DNA of 7,097 nt from Oscillospiraceae bacterium (GCA_017528675.1 JAFXOO010000403.1:1-7097), one strand, 5' to 3'; shown: positions 1-5,648, counted from the stretch's first letter. Notes: generated from the letters alone by a model not told the origin. Numbers and translations: made by a program.

Positions 1-96
1 AAGCTGCTTTGCCTGCGTGACAGCATGCGTATCGCTGTCATACAGCGCAGCCGATGTCGTATAATTGCTGGTGTCTATACCGAGATATCTTGCCAT
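1..96 (-). CDS. Kae1/TsaD-like 'peptidase M22' family protein, N-terminal fragment
   Basis: Only the first 32 codons lie in the window; the gene continues beyond the left edge. The fragment starts MARYLGIDTSNYTTSAALYD, an N-terminal beta-hairpin of the ASKHA (actin-like ATPase) fold. It resembles the start of TsaD/Kae1, but the usual Ser-Cys-Asp-Glu-Thr of true TsaD is replaced by Ser-Asn-Tyr-Thr-Thr, which marks the TsaD-like paralogues commonly annotated as peptidase M22 or O-sialoglycoprotein endopeptidase in Clostridia. From memory, this family often sits between nusB and xseA. Its ATG (96..94) shares one base with the nusB stop codon (TAATG), so translation is probably coupled to nusB. 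A G-rich stretch about 11 bases upstream is a weak ribosome site. The biochemical role of these paralogues is not established, and neither protease activity nor tRNA modification should be assumed. The family call rests on about 20 residues. Confidence 0.72.
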   Translation of the reverse strand, partial: MARYLGIDTSNYTTSAALYDSDTHAVTQAKQL

Positions 97-506
97 TATT
101 CAGCATTCCCCGCCGGAAGGCTCCGGGAATAGGCACCAAGTACGCCGTTGATGAACGAAGAATCCTCTGTTCCGGAATACTTCTGCGCCAGATTGACCGC
201 CTCGCTGACAACGACATTCACGGGAGTCTCCGGGATATTCCGGATCTCGTAAATCGCCATCCGCAGCAGAATCAGATTGACTCTCGGAATGCGGGCAACC
301 GCACGCTTTCTGCTGTAGGAAGCAATAATCCCGTCGAGCGTTTCTGTCTGCGAAAGCACGCCTTCCACGAGTGAACGCACACGGTCATTGATGCCGATCT
401 CACCGACCTCCTCCGCAAGGCGGTACAGCTCCTCTGGCGAGTCGTCACGAAGTGATGCCTCAAACAACAGCAAAAATGCATTTTCTCTGCACTGGGTTTT
501 TGTCAT
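96..506 (-). CDS. nusB: Transcription antitermination / rRNA biogenesis factor NusB
   Basis: NusB binds boxA RNA together with ribosomal protein S10 (NusE) and takes part in the antitermination complex that keeps RNA polymerase processive through rRNA operons; it acts in the cytoplasm. The 136-residue product has the usual length and all-helical pattern. An N-terminal basic segment, RENAFLLLFEA (7-17), is followed by the acidic helix DDSPEELYRLAEE, and the C-terminal half carries the family signature: RIPRVNLILLRMAIYEI (72-88), then IPETPVNVVVSEAVNLAQKY (91-110) and SSFINGVLGA (116-125). The ATG at 506 has an AAAGGA ribosome site about 9 bases upstream and lies 18 bases after the asp23 stop codon, so the two are probably co-transcribed. 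The stop overlaps the start of the next gene by one base. The gene appears intact and I am confident in the assignment. Confidence 0.96.
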   Translation of the reverse strand: MTKTQCRENAFLLLFEASLRDDSPEELYRLAEEVGEIGINDRVRSLVEGVLSQTETLDGIIASYSRKRAVARIPRVNLILLRMAIYEIRNIPETPVNVVVSEAVNLAQKYSGTEDSSFINGVLGAYSRSLPAGNAE

Positions 507-524
507 ACTGTCCTATCCTTTCCC

Positions 525-854
525 TCAGGCCTCTGGCTCCATGCCGACAACTGCCACATTGACATGCACAGCCGTCACACCCGTCATATCCTGGATTCCC
601 TGCTTGACAGCAGCCTGCACTTCCTTGGCAACCGGCATTGCCTGTGCACCGTTCTCCACAACAAGGCTCACCTTAACGGAGATGGCGCCGCCGAGGTTCT
701 GCACCTGTACCGGCGAAGCAGTCGGGTTCTTCACACTGCGGGATGCCTGCAAGGAAGCTACGCCCCTGACATCCTGTGCAGCAAGCGCAGCAACACGGCA
801 GAGCACTTCCTCAGAGATATTCAAAGTACGGTCTGCGGATTTCACATTATCCAT
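525..854 (-). CDS. Asp23/Gls24 family protein (YqhY-like)
   Basis: A 109-residue soluble protein of the Asp23/Gls24 (DUF322) family, with no membrane segment or signal peptide. Family landmarks are LNISEEVLCRVAALAAQDVRG (11-31, the 'I..evl..Ia..aa..v.Gv' pattern), an amphipathic strand GGAISVKVSLVVENG (55-69), a helix with PVAKEVQAAVKQGIQDMTG (74-92) and the strand VTAVHVNVAVVGM. The B. subtilis homologue YqhY lies near accBC and nusB and has been linked to control of acetyl-CoA carboxylase. Here accBC is absent and the gene lies directly between spoIIIAH and nusB. An in-frame ATG at 863 would add MFV, but it touches the AAAGG ribosome site directly, whereas the ATG at 854 has AAAGG with 9 bases of spacing; I therefore chose 854. 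A strong sigma-A-type promoter lies upstream, suggesting expression during growth. Molecular function in this organism is unknown. Confidence 0.93.
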   Translation of the reverse strand: MDNVKSADRTLNISEEVLCRVAALAAQDVRGVASLQASRSVKNPTASPVQVQNLGGAISVKVSLVVENGAQAMPVAKEVQAAVKQGIQDMTGVTAVHVNVAVVGMEPEA

Positions 855-945
855 TACGAACATCCTTTCGTAGTATAATATGGCAATTCTGCCTTTGATT
901 GGTAATTATGTAAGTATTTTTCATACATTTTCCAACCTTACTACT
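855..945 (-). other. AT-rich leader region of the asp23-nusB operon
   Basis: Given the promoter at 974..946, transcription should start near 941-938, leaving a leader of about 84 bases before the asp23 ATG at 854. The leader is clearly AT-richer than the genes on either side. It contains a small near-palindrome, GGCAGAATTGCC (893..882), that can form a 4-bp hairpin. It also contains a 24-codon open reading frame (928..854) whose stop overlaps the asp23 start. I see no known riboswitch or T-box signature. Its regulatory role, if any, is unproven. Confidence 0.4.
864..868 (-). promoter_or_regulatory. Ribosome binding site that fixes the asp23 start
   Basis: On the minus strand this reads AAAGG and is followed directly by the first in-frame ATG (863..861). 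A Shine-Dalgarno site needs several bases of spacing, so it can serve only the second ATG (854..852), 9 bases away. This shortens the protein by three residues compared with the longest reading frame. Confidence 0.7.
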
Positions 946-974
946 ATTATACCAAAAAAATCAGAAAAGTACAA
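946..974 (-). promoter_or_regulatory. Sigma-A-type promoter for asp23-nusB
   Basis: On the minus strand the -35 element is TTGTAC (974..969), the spacer is exactly 17 bases (968..952) and the -10 is a perfect TATAAT (951..946). A TG one base before the -10 (954..953) adds an extended -10 element. The promoter begins directly after the spoIIIAH stop codon (977..975). It would give the housekeeping genes asp23 and nusB expression independent of the sporulation operon upstream. The spacer includes a T-rich run that also forms the tail of the hairpin described separately. Confidence 0.85.
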
Positions 975-998
975 CTACTTTACTTCAAAAATTCTGAT
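954..998 (-). terminator. Possible intrinsic terminator at the end of the spoIIIA operon
   Basis: On the minus strand ATCAGAA (998..992) can pair with TTCTGAT (966..960). Within that loop a further helix can form, either AAAGTA (981..976) with TACTTT (971..966) around a GTTG loop, or AAGTA (985..981) with TACTT. Six more T residues (959..954) follow the 3' arm, as expected for an intrinsic terminator. The stems are AT-rich and the outer one has a bulge, so the structure is weaker than a textbook terminator. The spoIIIAH stop codon lies inside the hairpin. There is no better terminator candidate after spoIIIAH, so some read-through into asp23 is possible. Confidence 0.4.
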
Positions 999-1547
999 AT
1001 TTTCAGAAGAAATTTCTGCTTCACTCAGAACAATGTCCTTAATCAGTGCCGCATCCGACGCATCCAGGCCGTTTGTGCGGACAACCACCTTGGCGGAGTC
1101 TCCATCGAGATAGACCACACAGTCCTCAAACCCCTGGGAGCGTATCAGGGATTCAATTTTCCCTTCGCTTTCAATCAGTCCGGAAAGCGCCACGGCATCA
1201 AGCGCCGTCGTAACGGCCTCGTCGCCGGTGATGTCGCCGCCGCCCATAATCGTCTGAAGTGTCTGGACTGCCTCGTCCCGGCTGACAGTCTTTTCGAGGC
1301 GTGCCTGTGCAAAGTAATCCGCCGCAGGATCCGCCTCTGCCGGAGGCGCCGCAACCGGCTGTTCCTCCGGTTCGGCATTCACGAACTCCGTGTCTCCGTA
1401 GTGACTCACGCTGTCAAGCTCCGCCGTTGGCGTGAGCTGCTGCGTGCCGGAAAGCGAATAGTTGATGTAGACCGCAACAGCCAGCATCGCCGTAAGGCAG
1501 GTCAGGATGATCTGGCGCTTTCCGATAATCAGGGATGGTTTTTTCAT
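975..1547 (-). CDS. spoIIIAH: Stage III sporulation protein AH, mother-cell channel ring protein
   Basis: SpoIIIAH is anchored in the mother-cell membrane and meets forespore SpoIIQ in the intermembrane space, forming the channel that keeps the engulfed forespore active. The 190-residue product has a short basic N-terminus, one membrane segment (about 12-29), and a low-complexity Pro/Glu/Ala linker (about 40-75). The C-terminal ring-building domain related to YscJ/FliF begins at YFAQARLEKTVSRDEA (78-93) and ends in the strand ENIRIFEVK. The B. subtilis protein has 218 residues, so this is a compact version with a shorter linker, as is common in Clostridia. The ATG has an AAGGAG ribosome site with 7 bases of spacing, and the start lies 21 bases after the spoIIIAG stop. 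It is the last gene of the operon. Confidence 0.95.
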   Translation of the reverse strand: MKKPSLIIGKRQIILTCLTAMLAVAVYINYSLSGTQQLTPTAELDSVSHYGDTEFVNAEPEEQPVAAPPAEADPAADYFAQARLEKTVSRDEAVQTLQTIMGGGDITGDEAVTTALDAVALSGLIESEGKIESLIRSQGFEDCVVYLDGDSAKVVVRTNGLDASDAALIKDIVLSEAEISSENIRIFEVK

Positions 1548-1568
1548 AGTATTGCTCCTTTCCGGGAT

Positions 1569-2075
1569 TTACCCCAGTTCAGTGACAAAGATCTGGCTGG
1601 AAGGCAGTCCGCAGGCAACGCCGACTGCATGATAGACAGCCTCCCGCACGCTGTTCCCGCCGCCTCCCTCACAGGCCACCACAACACCCGTGATGACCGG
1701 ATGTGATACGGATTCCAGCAGAGGTTCCCGTGAGGCTCCCCCTACTGTCACATAAGTGTTGCTGCTTCGTACCTGATCGCCGGATACCGTGCGCTCCCCT
1801 GCCTGTGCATAGCAGTATTCCTCGCTCCCGCCGAGCGTGACAAGTACCTTCACCCGTCCCACGCCTGCCATGGCGCCAAGCATCTCTGTGAGCTGTGCTT
1901 CCAGCGTCTCCTGGTATGCTGCCTGTGCTGCATCGGGTGCAGGCTCCGGCGTCTCCTGCCGCTCCGGTCTGAACGAGGACAATAGGATCAGCGCCAGTCC
2001 GAGCAGACCGGCAATCACAATCCCATAGGTAAGAAGCCCCTTTCGCTTCAGCTCAGGAAACCATTTCTCCGGCAC
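1569..2075 (-). CDS. spoIIIAG: Stage III sporulation protein AG, channel ring protein
   Basis: SpoIIIAG forms a large ring in the space between mother cell and forespore, as part of the SpoIIIA-SpoIIQ channel. The 168-residue product has a cytoplasmic N-terminus, one membrane segment (about 14-33), a short Glu/Pro/Ala linker (about 38-52), and a ring-building domain. That domain runs from the helix YQETLEAQLTEMLGAMAGVG (54-73) and strand RVKVLVTL through the insert around residues 84-118 to the closing segment HPVITGVVVACEGGG and a final helix and strand. It is shorter than the 229-residue B. subtilis protein, mostly in the linker and the insert. The start is GTG, placed 9 bases after GGAGG of a near-perfect AGGAGGTGA (2090..2082). 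It overlaps the end of spoIIIAF by 23 bases, so its translation is probably coupled. The assignment is firm. Confidence 0.94.
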   Translation of the reverse strand: MPEKWFPELKRKGLLTYGIVIAGLLGLALILLSSFRPERQETPEPAPDAAQAAYQETLEAQLTEMLGAMAGVGRVKVLVTLGGSEEYCYAQAGERTVSGDQVRSSNTYVTVGGASREPLLESVSHPVITGVVVACEGGGGNSVREAVYHAVGVACGLPSSQIFVTELG

Positions 2076-2517
2076 AGATGCTCACCTCCTCCCCGAGTAA
2101 TGTCCGCAGCAGCGCCGCTGCCCGCTCCGGGGCGTTGCAGGACAATTGTACCTCACTGCAATATATGCTGCCATCTTCCGCCCTATGCAGTGTTACCGAA
2201 AGCATTGTGCAAGTGATGCCCTCTGCCGAGAGACGCTCTCGCAGCGCCGTTTCCGTCTGCTTCTGTGTCTCCAGCAGAAGCCGTTCTTCAAAAGCCTCCC
2301 GGTGCTCCTCCTGCTGCTGTAGAAACGCCTCCTCGGAGAATGCAGACGCCGGCAGCCGGAGCTGCAACAGCGGCACAGCCAGTCCGATCAGAAGCAGCAT
2401 TGACAGCAGAAACCGCAGTTGCCTGCCAAGTGTCTGCTCCGGCCGCAGCAGCGAGCAGATACCAATGGCTGTACTGAGCATGCAGATGCTCAGTATGCCC
2501 GCTCTCATCTGTTCCAT
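2053..2517 (-). CDS. spoIIIAF: Stage III sporulation protein AF
   Basis: SpoIIIAF is a membrane protein of the SpoIIIA channel complex in the mother-cell membrane. The 154-residue product has two membrane segments near the N-terminus (about 7-24 and 35-54). A strongly charged helix, likely coiled-coil, follows with SEEAFLQQQEEHREAFEERL (61-80) and QTETALRERL, and then a small C-terminal alpha/beta domain with strands TCTMLSVTLHRAEDGSIYCSEV (102-123). This C-terminal region has the ring-building-like fold known for the family. The ATG at 2517 lies 13 bases after the spoIIIAE stop, with an AGGGGG stretch about 11 bases upstream, a modest ribosome site. A second in-frame ATG three codons later is possible but worse placed. 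The 3' end overlaps spoIIIAG by 23 bases. Sequence conservation in this family is low, so position in the operon strengthens the call. Confidence 0.92.
   Translation of the reverse strand: MEQMRAGILSICMLSTAIGICSLLRPEQTLGRQLRFLLSMLLLIGLAVPLLQLRLPASAFSEEAFLQQQEEHREAFEERLLLETQKQTETALRERLSAEGITCTMLSVTLHRAEDGSIYCSEVQLSCNAPERAAALLRTLLGEEVSICAGEMVS
2082..2090 (-). promoter_or_regulatory. Strong ribosome binding site for the GTG start of spoIIIAG
   Basis: AGGAGGTGA on the minus strand matches the 16S anti-Shine-Dalgarno sequence almost completely. It lies inside the spoIIIAF coding region and supports a GTG start at 2075. No in-frame ATG exists near this position, which makes the non-ATG start convincing. 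Confidence 0.8.
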
Positions 2518-2530
2518 ATGCGCTTGCCCC

Positions 2531-3634
2531 CTATCCTGAAAGATTCCCGCTGATGAGCATCATCACGGCCGTGGAAAAGATAAACATCACCGAAAAGCTC
2601 ACTGCAATCGAGAATCCCGCTGCCAGCACTGCTCCGAGATCCCTGAACAGCCTTGTCAGTGCCGCCGTCCCGAACAGCTCCGAAACCGCTGCTGCCGCCC
2701 CCGCCAGAAGCCGGTATACCCCAAGCTCCAGCAGCACCGGCAGCAGCAGCGAAAGCATCGCTGCGATTCCTACCGTTCCTGCGCCTGTACGCAGCACCCC
2801 CATGCTGCCCAGAAGGGCTGTATACGCATCCGACACAGCGCCGCCGATGATGGGGACAAATCCGGATATCATGTATTTTGCCGCCTTGGTACCGGCTCTG
2901 TCCGCCGCTACAGAGACAAGGCTCTGCACGGAGAGCAGTCCCAGAAATACTGCCATCAGCAGTCCCAGAATCCACACGGTTGTTTTCTGGAGAAGCTGGA
3001 GTATCCCTGCCAGCGAAACCGCCGGATTCACTGCGTCCACAATGCTCATTGCCATGCACATGCCCAGCATCGGCAGCAGTACCCTCGTGGAAATCTCCAT
3101 GGCGAGCTGACACACGGCCGCCATGCTGCTCTGGTAAACAGCCGCCGACGTCACACCGCCGCCTGCCGCCAGCACTCCTGCATAGATCACGGAAAAGCCC
3201 GCCGTGAAATCTGCGGTATGCGTCAGCACTGCCGATGACACTGCAAATGCTTTGCTCAGCGGCGGCACGGCAATGCACACGGCACACAGCACACTGATTG
3301 TCTGACAGACCGTACCGGCTGCCCCGTTCTCCCCTTGCAGTCCGCCGGAAACCGCCGTCATCAGGATAACACCGCACAGCAGCAGAAATGTCCGCAGCGG
3401 TGCTTCGGCTGTTGTACGCAGTTCCGCTCCGATGACGGACAGCACATGCCAGAACGAGATGCCTGTCAGCGTCTCCGGATGCTCCGGATCCAGTCCCTCT
3501 GTCAGTGAATCCGTCCCTGCATCCTGAAGCAGCTCCGAAAGCCCGCTGCTGAGAGCATCCTCCCCGTGTACCGCCAGCCCCGTCATCAGACTAATGCCAA
3601 TCACCAGACCGCAGACAATCCCTATCCGCCTCAT
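2531..3634 (-). CDS. spoIIIAE: Stage III sporulation protein AE, polytopic membrane channel component
   Basis: SpoIIIAE is the large polytopic membrane subunit of the SpoIIIA complex and probably helps form the export or transport path across the mother-cell membrane. The 367-residue product begins with a likely signal peptide (MRR, hydrophobic 4-22, then HGED). A soluble region follows to about residue 75, and then multiple membrane segments at about 82-98, 109-128, 142-158, 184-198, 218-240, 289-310 and 334-361. The family motif GFVPIIGGAVSDAY lies at 258-271. Residues are mainly small and hydrophobic, as usual for this family. The ATG overlaps the spoIIIAD stop by four bases (ATGA) and has a perfect GGAGGTGA site (3646..3639) inside spoIIIAD. 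A longer reading frame on the same strand in another phase (3377..2505) is a shadow of this gene. Confidence 0.96.
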   Translation of the reverse strand: MRRIGIVCGLVIGISLMTGLAVHGEDALSSGLSELLQDAGTDSLTEGLDPEHPETLTGISFWHVLSVIGAELRTTAEAPLRTFLLLCGVILMTAVSGGLQGENGAAGTVCQTISVLCAVCIAVPPLSKAFAVSSAVLTHTADFTAGFSVIYAGVLAAGGGVTSAAVYQSSMAAVCQLAMEISTRVLLPMLGMCMAMSIVDAVNPAVSLAGILQLLQKTTVWILGLLMAVFLGLLSVQSLVSVAADRAGTKAAKYMISGFVPIIGGAVSDAYTALLGSMGVLRTGAGTVGIAAMLSLLLPVLLELGVYRLLAGAAAAVSELFGTAALTRLFRDLGAVLAAGFSIAVSFSVMFIFSTAVMMLISGNLSG

Positions 3635-4017
3635 CCGATCACCTCCAGCACCAGATCCGCAAGTGTCCCGAACAGCGGCAGACTCAGCGCCGTGAGCAGA
3701 ATCCTGCCGCAGAGTGTTACGGCAGTGGCAATTGCCTGTTCTCCGCAGTCCTTACAGATATCGTTCCCGATCTGCGTCAGCCAGGTAATTCCAATCGCCT
3801 TGCACAGTACCGTAAAGCAGCCCGGATCGAGCCGGCTCTCTGCATAAAGTCCGGATGCCGTCACGATGATATGCTGCAAATCCCCGCTCATACCAAGCAG
3901 CAGCAGCAGGCAGACCCCGACACTCAGCAGCACCGCCTGGGGCCGATGGTATTCCCGCAGCACCAGACAGAGCAGGCACCCGATCACTGCCGCTCCTGCC
4001 GCAGTATACATACTCAA
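3631..4017 (-). CDS. spoIIIAD: Stage III sporulation protein AD
   Basis: SpoIIIAD is a small polytopic membrane protein of the SpoIIIA channel. The 128-residue product has membrane segments at about 4-20, 26-43, 66-82 and 95-116. It carries the family's conserved core KAIGITWLTQIGNDICKDCGE (73-93), where other members read roughly K.iGI.y...f...i.kDaGe. It is unusually rich in cysteine, with eight residues, most of them in or next to membrane segments. The start is uncertain. TTG at 4017 would overlap the spoIIIAC stop by four bases (TTGA) and lies 10 bases after AAGGCGG, while ATG at 4011 lies just after the stop but 16 bases from that site. I favour TTG for spacing, and the difference is only two residues. 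The gene is translationally coupled on both sides. Confidence 0.94.
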   Translation of the reverse strand: MSMYTAAGAAVIGCLLCLVLREYHRPQAVLLSVGVCLLLLLGMSGDLQHIIVTASGLYAESRLDPGCFTVLCKAIGITWLTQIGNDICKDCGEQAIATAVTLCGRILLTALSLPLFGTLADLVLEVIG

Positions 4018-4208
4018 AGCCCGAACACCGCCTTGACAGTTTCAAACAGCATGCCGATCTGGTCGATGATCAGCAGCAGCACCACAATCAGCCCGGCCAG
4101 TGTTGTCATCATGGCCTGCTCGTCCCGTTCGGCTTTTTTCAGCACAATGTTCAGCACTGCCACGATAATGCCGGTGCCGGCGATCTTGAAGATCAGGTCG
4201 ATATCCAT
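4014..4208 (-). CDS. spoIIIAC: Stage III sporulation protein AC
   Basis: A 64-residue membrane protein of the SpoIIIA complex, with the typical length of the family. It has two membrane helices (about 5-22 and 34-55) joined by a short charged cytoplasmic loop, KKAERDEQ (24-31). This matches the conserved pattern of a first helix followed by 'LkkagRdEqA' and a second hydrophobic helix ending in 'D.I..LF'. Here the last part reads IDQIGMLFETVKAVFGL. The ATG at 4208 has a GGAGG ribosome site with 7 bases of spacing and follows the spoIIIAB stop by 30 bases, the longest gap inside the operon. The stop overlaps the putative TTG start of spoIIIAD. No defects are seen. Confidence 0.95.
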   Translation of the reverse strand: MDIDLIFKIAGTGIIVAVLNIVLKKAERDEQAMMTTLAGLIVVLLLIIDQIGMLFETVKAVFGL

Positions 4209-4238
4209 GTAGATTCCTCCAAGCTTTCATTGTTCCCG

Positions 4239-4736
4239 TCAAAGCAGCAGCACTGCTGCCATCGTTCCGCCGAGCAGGCCGAGCGAGCGGTAGAGCTTAC
4301 CCTGCCGCTGACAGCGCTCACGGCTTTCCCCTGCCGCTTTCAGAAGCCGGTCACGGTGCAGTGCAAGTGCCGCAAGCTGTCCGGCCTTGTCCGTTGTACC
4401 AAGCACAGACCCAAGGCTGCACAGAATATCCCTCGCTGCCGCAGGTACACCCGGATCCTTCCGCACTGCCTCGCACCATAGCCCGGCCGGCGGAACCCCC
4501 GGTGCCAGGCTGCGGCTGACCTCTGCGGGAAACCGGAATGCCCCGCCGCAGTCCTCGGCAAGCAGTGACAGCAGATCACAGAGCTCCGGCGACTGACAGC
4601 GGATGTAGGCGGCTGCACACTCCAGCAGCACAATGAGCTGCTCCATTGCACTTGTCTCACGTCGGAGCCTCCCTGTCGCCAGAAAGCCGATGCCCGTACA
4701 TGCCCCCGCCACCAGAATAATCCCCAGCAGCCTCAT
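4239..4736 (-). CDS. spoIIIAB: Stage III sporulation protein AB (GspF-like)
   Basis: SpoIIIAB is a membrane protein with a cytoplasmic domain like that of type II secretion GspF; it is thought to link the SpoIIIA channel to the SpoIIIAA ATPase. The 165-residue product starts with a membrane segment (3-20) and a basic turn, GRLRRE. A helical cytoplasmic domain (about 30-148) follows, with a final membrane segment (151-165) that ends at the stop codon as LGLLGGTMAAVLLL. The conserved family motif LGSVLGTTDKAGQ is at 108-120, and the family-typical KLYRSLGLLGG precedes the last helix. Length is close to the 171 residues of B. subtilis. The ATG overlaps the spoIIIAA stop by four bases (ATGA), and its own ribosome site is weak, so it likely depends on coupling to spoIIIAA. 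Confidence 0.95.
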   Translation of the reverse strand: MRLLGIILVAGACTGIGFLATGRLRRETSAMEQLIVLLECAAAYIRCQSPELCDLLSLLAEDCGGAFRFPAEVSRSLAPGVPPAGLWCEAVRKDPGVPAAARDILCSLGSVLGTTDKAGQLAALALHRDRLLKAAGESRERCQRQGKLYRSLGLLGGTMAAVLLL

Positions 4737-5632
4737 GACTTCGTCAGCCGCCGCAGCGCCCGCACCTTGCCTGCCTGTAGCAGAACGACATCGCTGAACA
4801 CCTCCGCCTCAAAGAGCGGCCTGAGCACCGGCCGTTCCTGCAACGCTTCGAGACTTCCCGCATGTGCAGATGCCAGAAATTGAACCCCGCAGCCCGCTGC
4901 CTGCAAAATGGCATCCGCATCCTGCATGGTACTGATCTCATCGCAAACGATGCAGGCCGGACTCAGCACACGCAGCGCTGTCAGAATCCCCGCTGCCCTC
5001 GGATAGCCGTCCAGTACATCTGTCAGAACACCCACATCATTCTGGGGCATGCCCCGCACCACTGCCGCCAGCTCACCACGCTCGTCCACGACTGCCGTGC
5101 GCCGGGTGTTACCCGTCAGTCTTGCCAGATCCCTGAGGAAAGTCGTTTTACCGCTTCCGACCGGCCCTGCGATCAGGACAGAGCGTCCCGCAGACTGCTG
5201 ATACACCGCCTGCGCAATACCCGGATAGGCTCCGGCTATCCGGAAGTTCAGGCCTGCCACCGCCCGCACATTCTGCAAATGCTCCCCCAACCGTACTGCG
5301 GTGCCGCAGATACCGACCCTGCATCCGCCCTTAATCGTGACATAGCCTTCTGCCACATCCTGTTCGTGGGAGTAGACAGAATAGGAGACAACTGCCTGAA
5401 AGCTGCGGTTCAGGTCATCCCGTGACGCTGTGAGTGACTCGGCGCTGCGAAGCGTCAGACCGCCCTCCGGTGTCAGGAACTGATCCCGCCCGCTGACTGT
5501 AACCGTGACCGGCCGGCCGCATCGCAGACGGATTTCCTGGATGGTATCCTGTTGCAGCAGCGGCAGGGCTTCCACACTCCTGCGCACGGGCTGCGGAAGA
5601 TACTCCAGAACTGCTTTTAGCGTTTCTTTCAT
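4733..5632 (-). CDS. spoIIIAA: Stage III sporulation protein AA, AAA/secretion-type ATPase
   Basis: SpoIIIAA is the cytoplasmic ATPase of the SpoIIIA channel, related to type II/IV secretion ATPases; ATP binding is needed for forespore gene expression after engulfment. The 299-residue product (B. subtilis: 307) has an N-terminal domain with IQEIRLRCGRPVTV (31-44) and the conserved ATP-domain entry GYVTIKGGCRVGICG (96-110). The Walker A motif GPVGSGKTT is at 156-164, the segment VVDERGELA at 181-189, and Walker B with IVCDE at 228-232. A histidine-containing strand, LASAHAGS, is at 253-260. A longer frame opens at 5695 but would run through the putative promoter. The ATG at 5632 has AAAGGA (5648..5643) 10 bases upstream and gives the family-typical start MKETLKAVLEYLP. 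It is the first gene of the operon and overlaps spoIIIAB by four bases. Confidence 0.97.
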   Translation of the reverse strand: MKETLKAVLEYLPQPVRRSVEALPLLQQDTIQEIRLRCGRPVTVTVSGRDQFLTPEGGLTLRSAESLTASRDDLNRSFQAVVSYSVYSHEQDVAEGYVTIKGGCRVGICGTAVRLGEHLQNVRAVAGLNFRIAGAYPGIAQAVYQQSAGRSVLIAGPVGSGKTTFLRDLARLTGNTRRTAVVDERGELAAVVRGMPQNDVGVLTDVLDGYPRAAGILTALRVLSPACIVCDEISTMQDADAILQAAGCGVQFLASAHAGSLEALQERPVLRPLFEAEVFSDVVLLQAGKVRALRRLTKS

Positions 5633-5642
5633 ATCCGTCACA

Positions 5643-5648
5643 TCCTTT
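5643..5648 (-). promoter_or_regulatory. Ribosome binding site that fixes the spoIIIAA start
   Basis: AAAGGA on the minus strand, within AAAGGATGTGA, lies 10 bases before the ATG at 5632. The upstream in-frame start at 5695 lies upstream of the probable transcription start, so this site and not the longer frame defines the protein. Confidence 0.7.

Noticed and set aside
2161..2189. Possible sigma-G promoter upstream of spoIIIAG (TGCATA, 16 bases, CATATAT on the minus strand)
   Set aside because: A sigma-G promoter before spoIIIAG is known in B. subtilis, but here the spacing is one or two bases too short and the -10 match is partial. It is not better than chance in this much sequence.
2505..3377. 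290-residue open reading frame on the minus strand
   Set aside because: It overlaps spoIIIAE in another phase. Its translation is rich in Arg, Gly and Ser with no coherent domain, as expected of an out-of-phase reading of G+C-rich DNA, while spoIIIAE has clear family motifs and a strong ribosome site.
3896..4084. CAG/CAGCAG-rich short runs (for example near 3898-3911 and 4071-4082)
   Set aside because: These are Leu/Ala-rich membrane-segment codons read on the opposite strand, not regular repeats. No CRISPR-like, inverted or direct repeat unit was found.
4862..5425. 187-residue plus-strand frame opposite spoIIIAA, and a 161-residue plus-strand frame at 388..873
   Set aside because: Both lie opposite well-supported genes, lack a promoter and ribosome site, and their translations show no recognisable domain.
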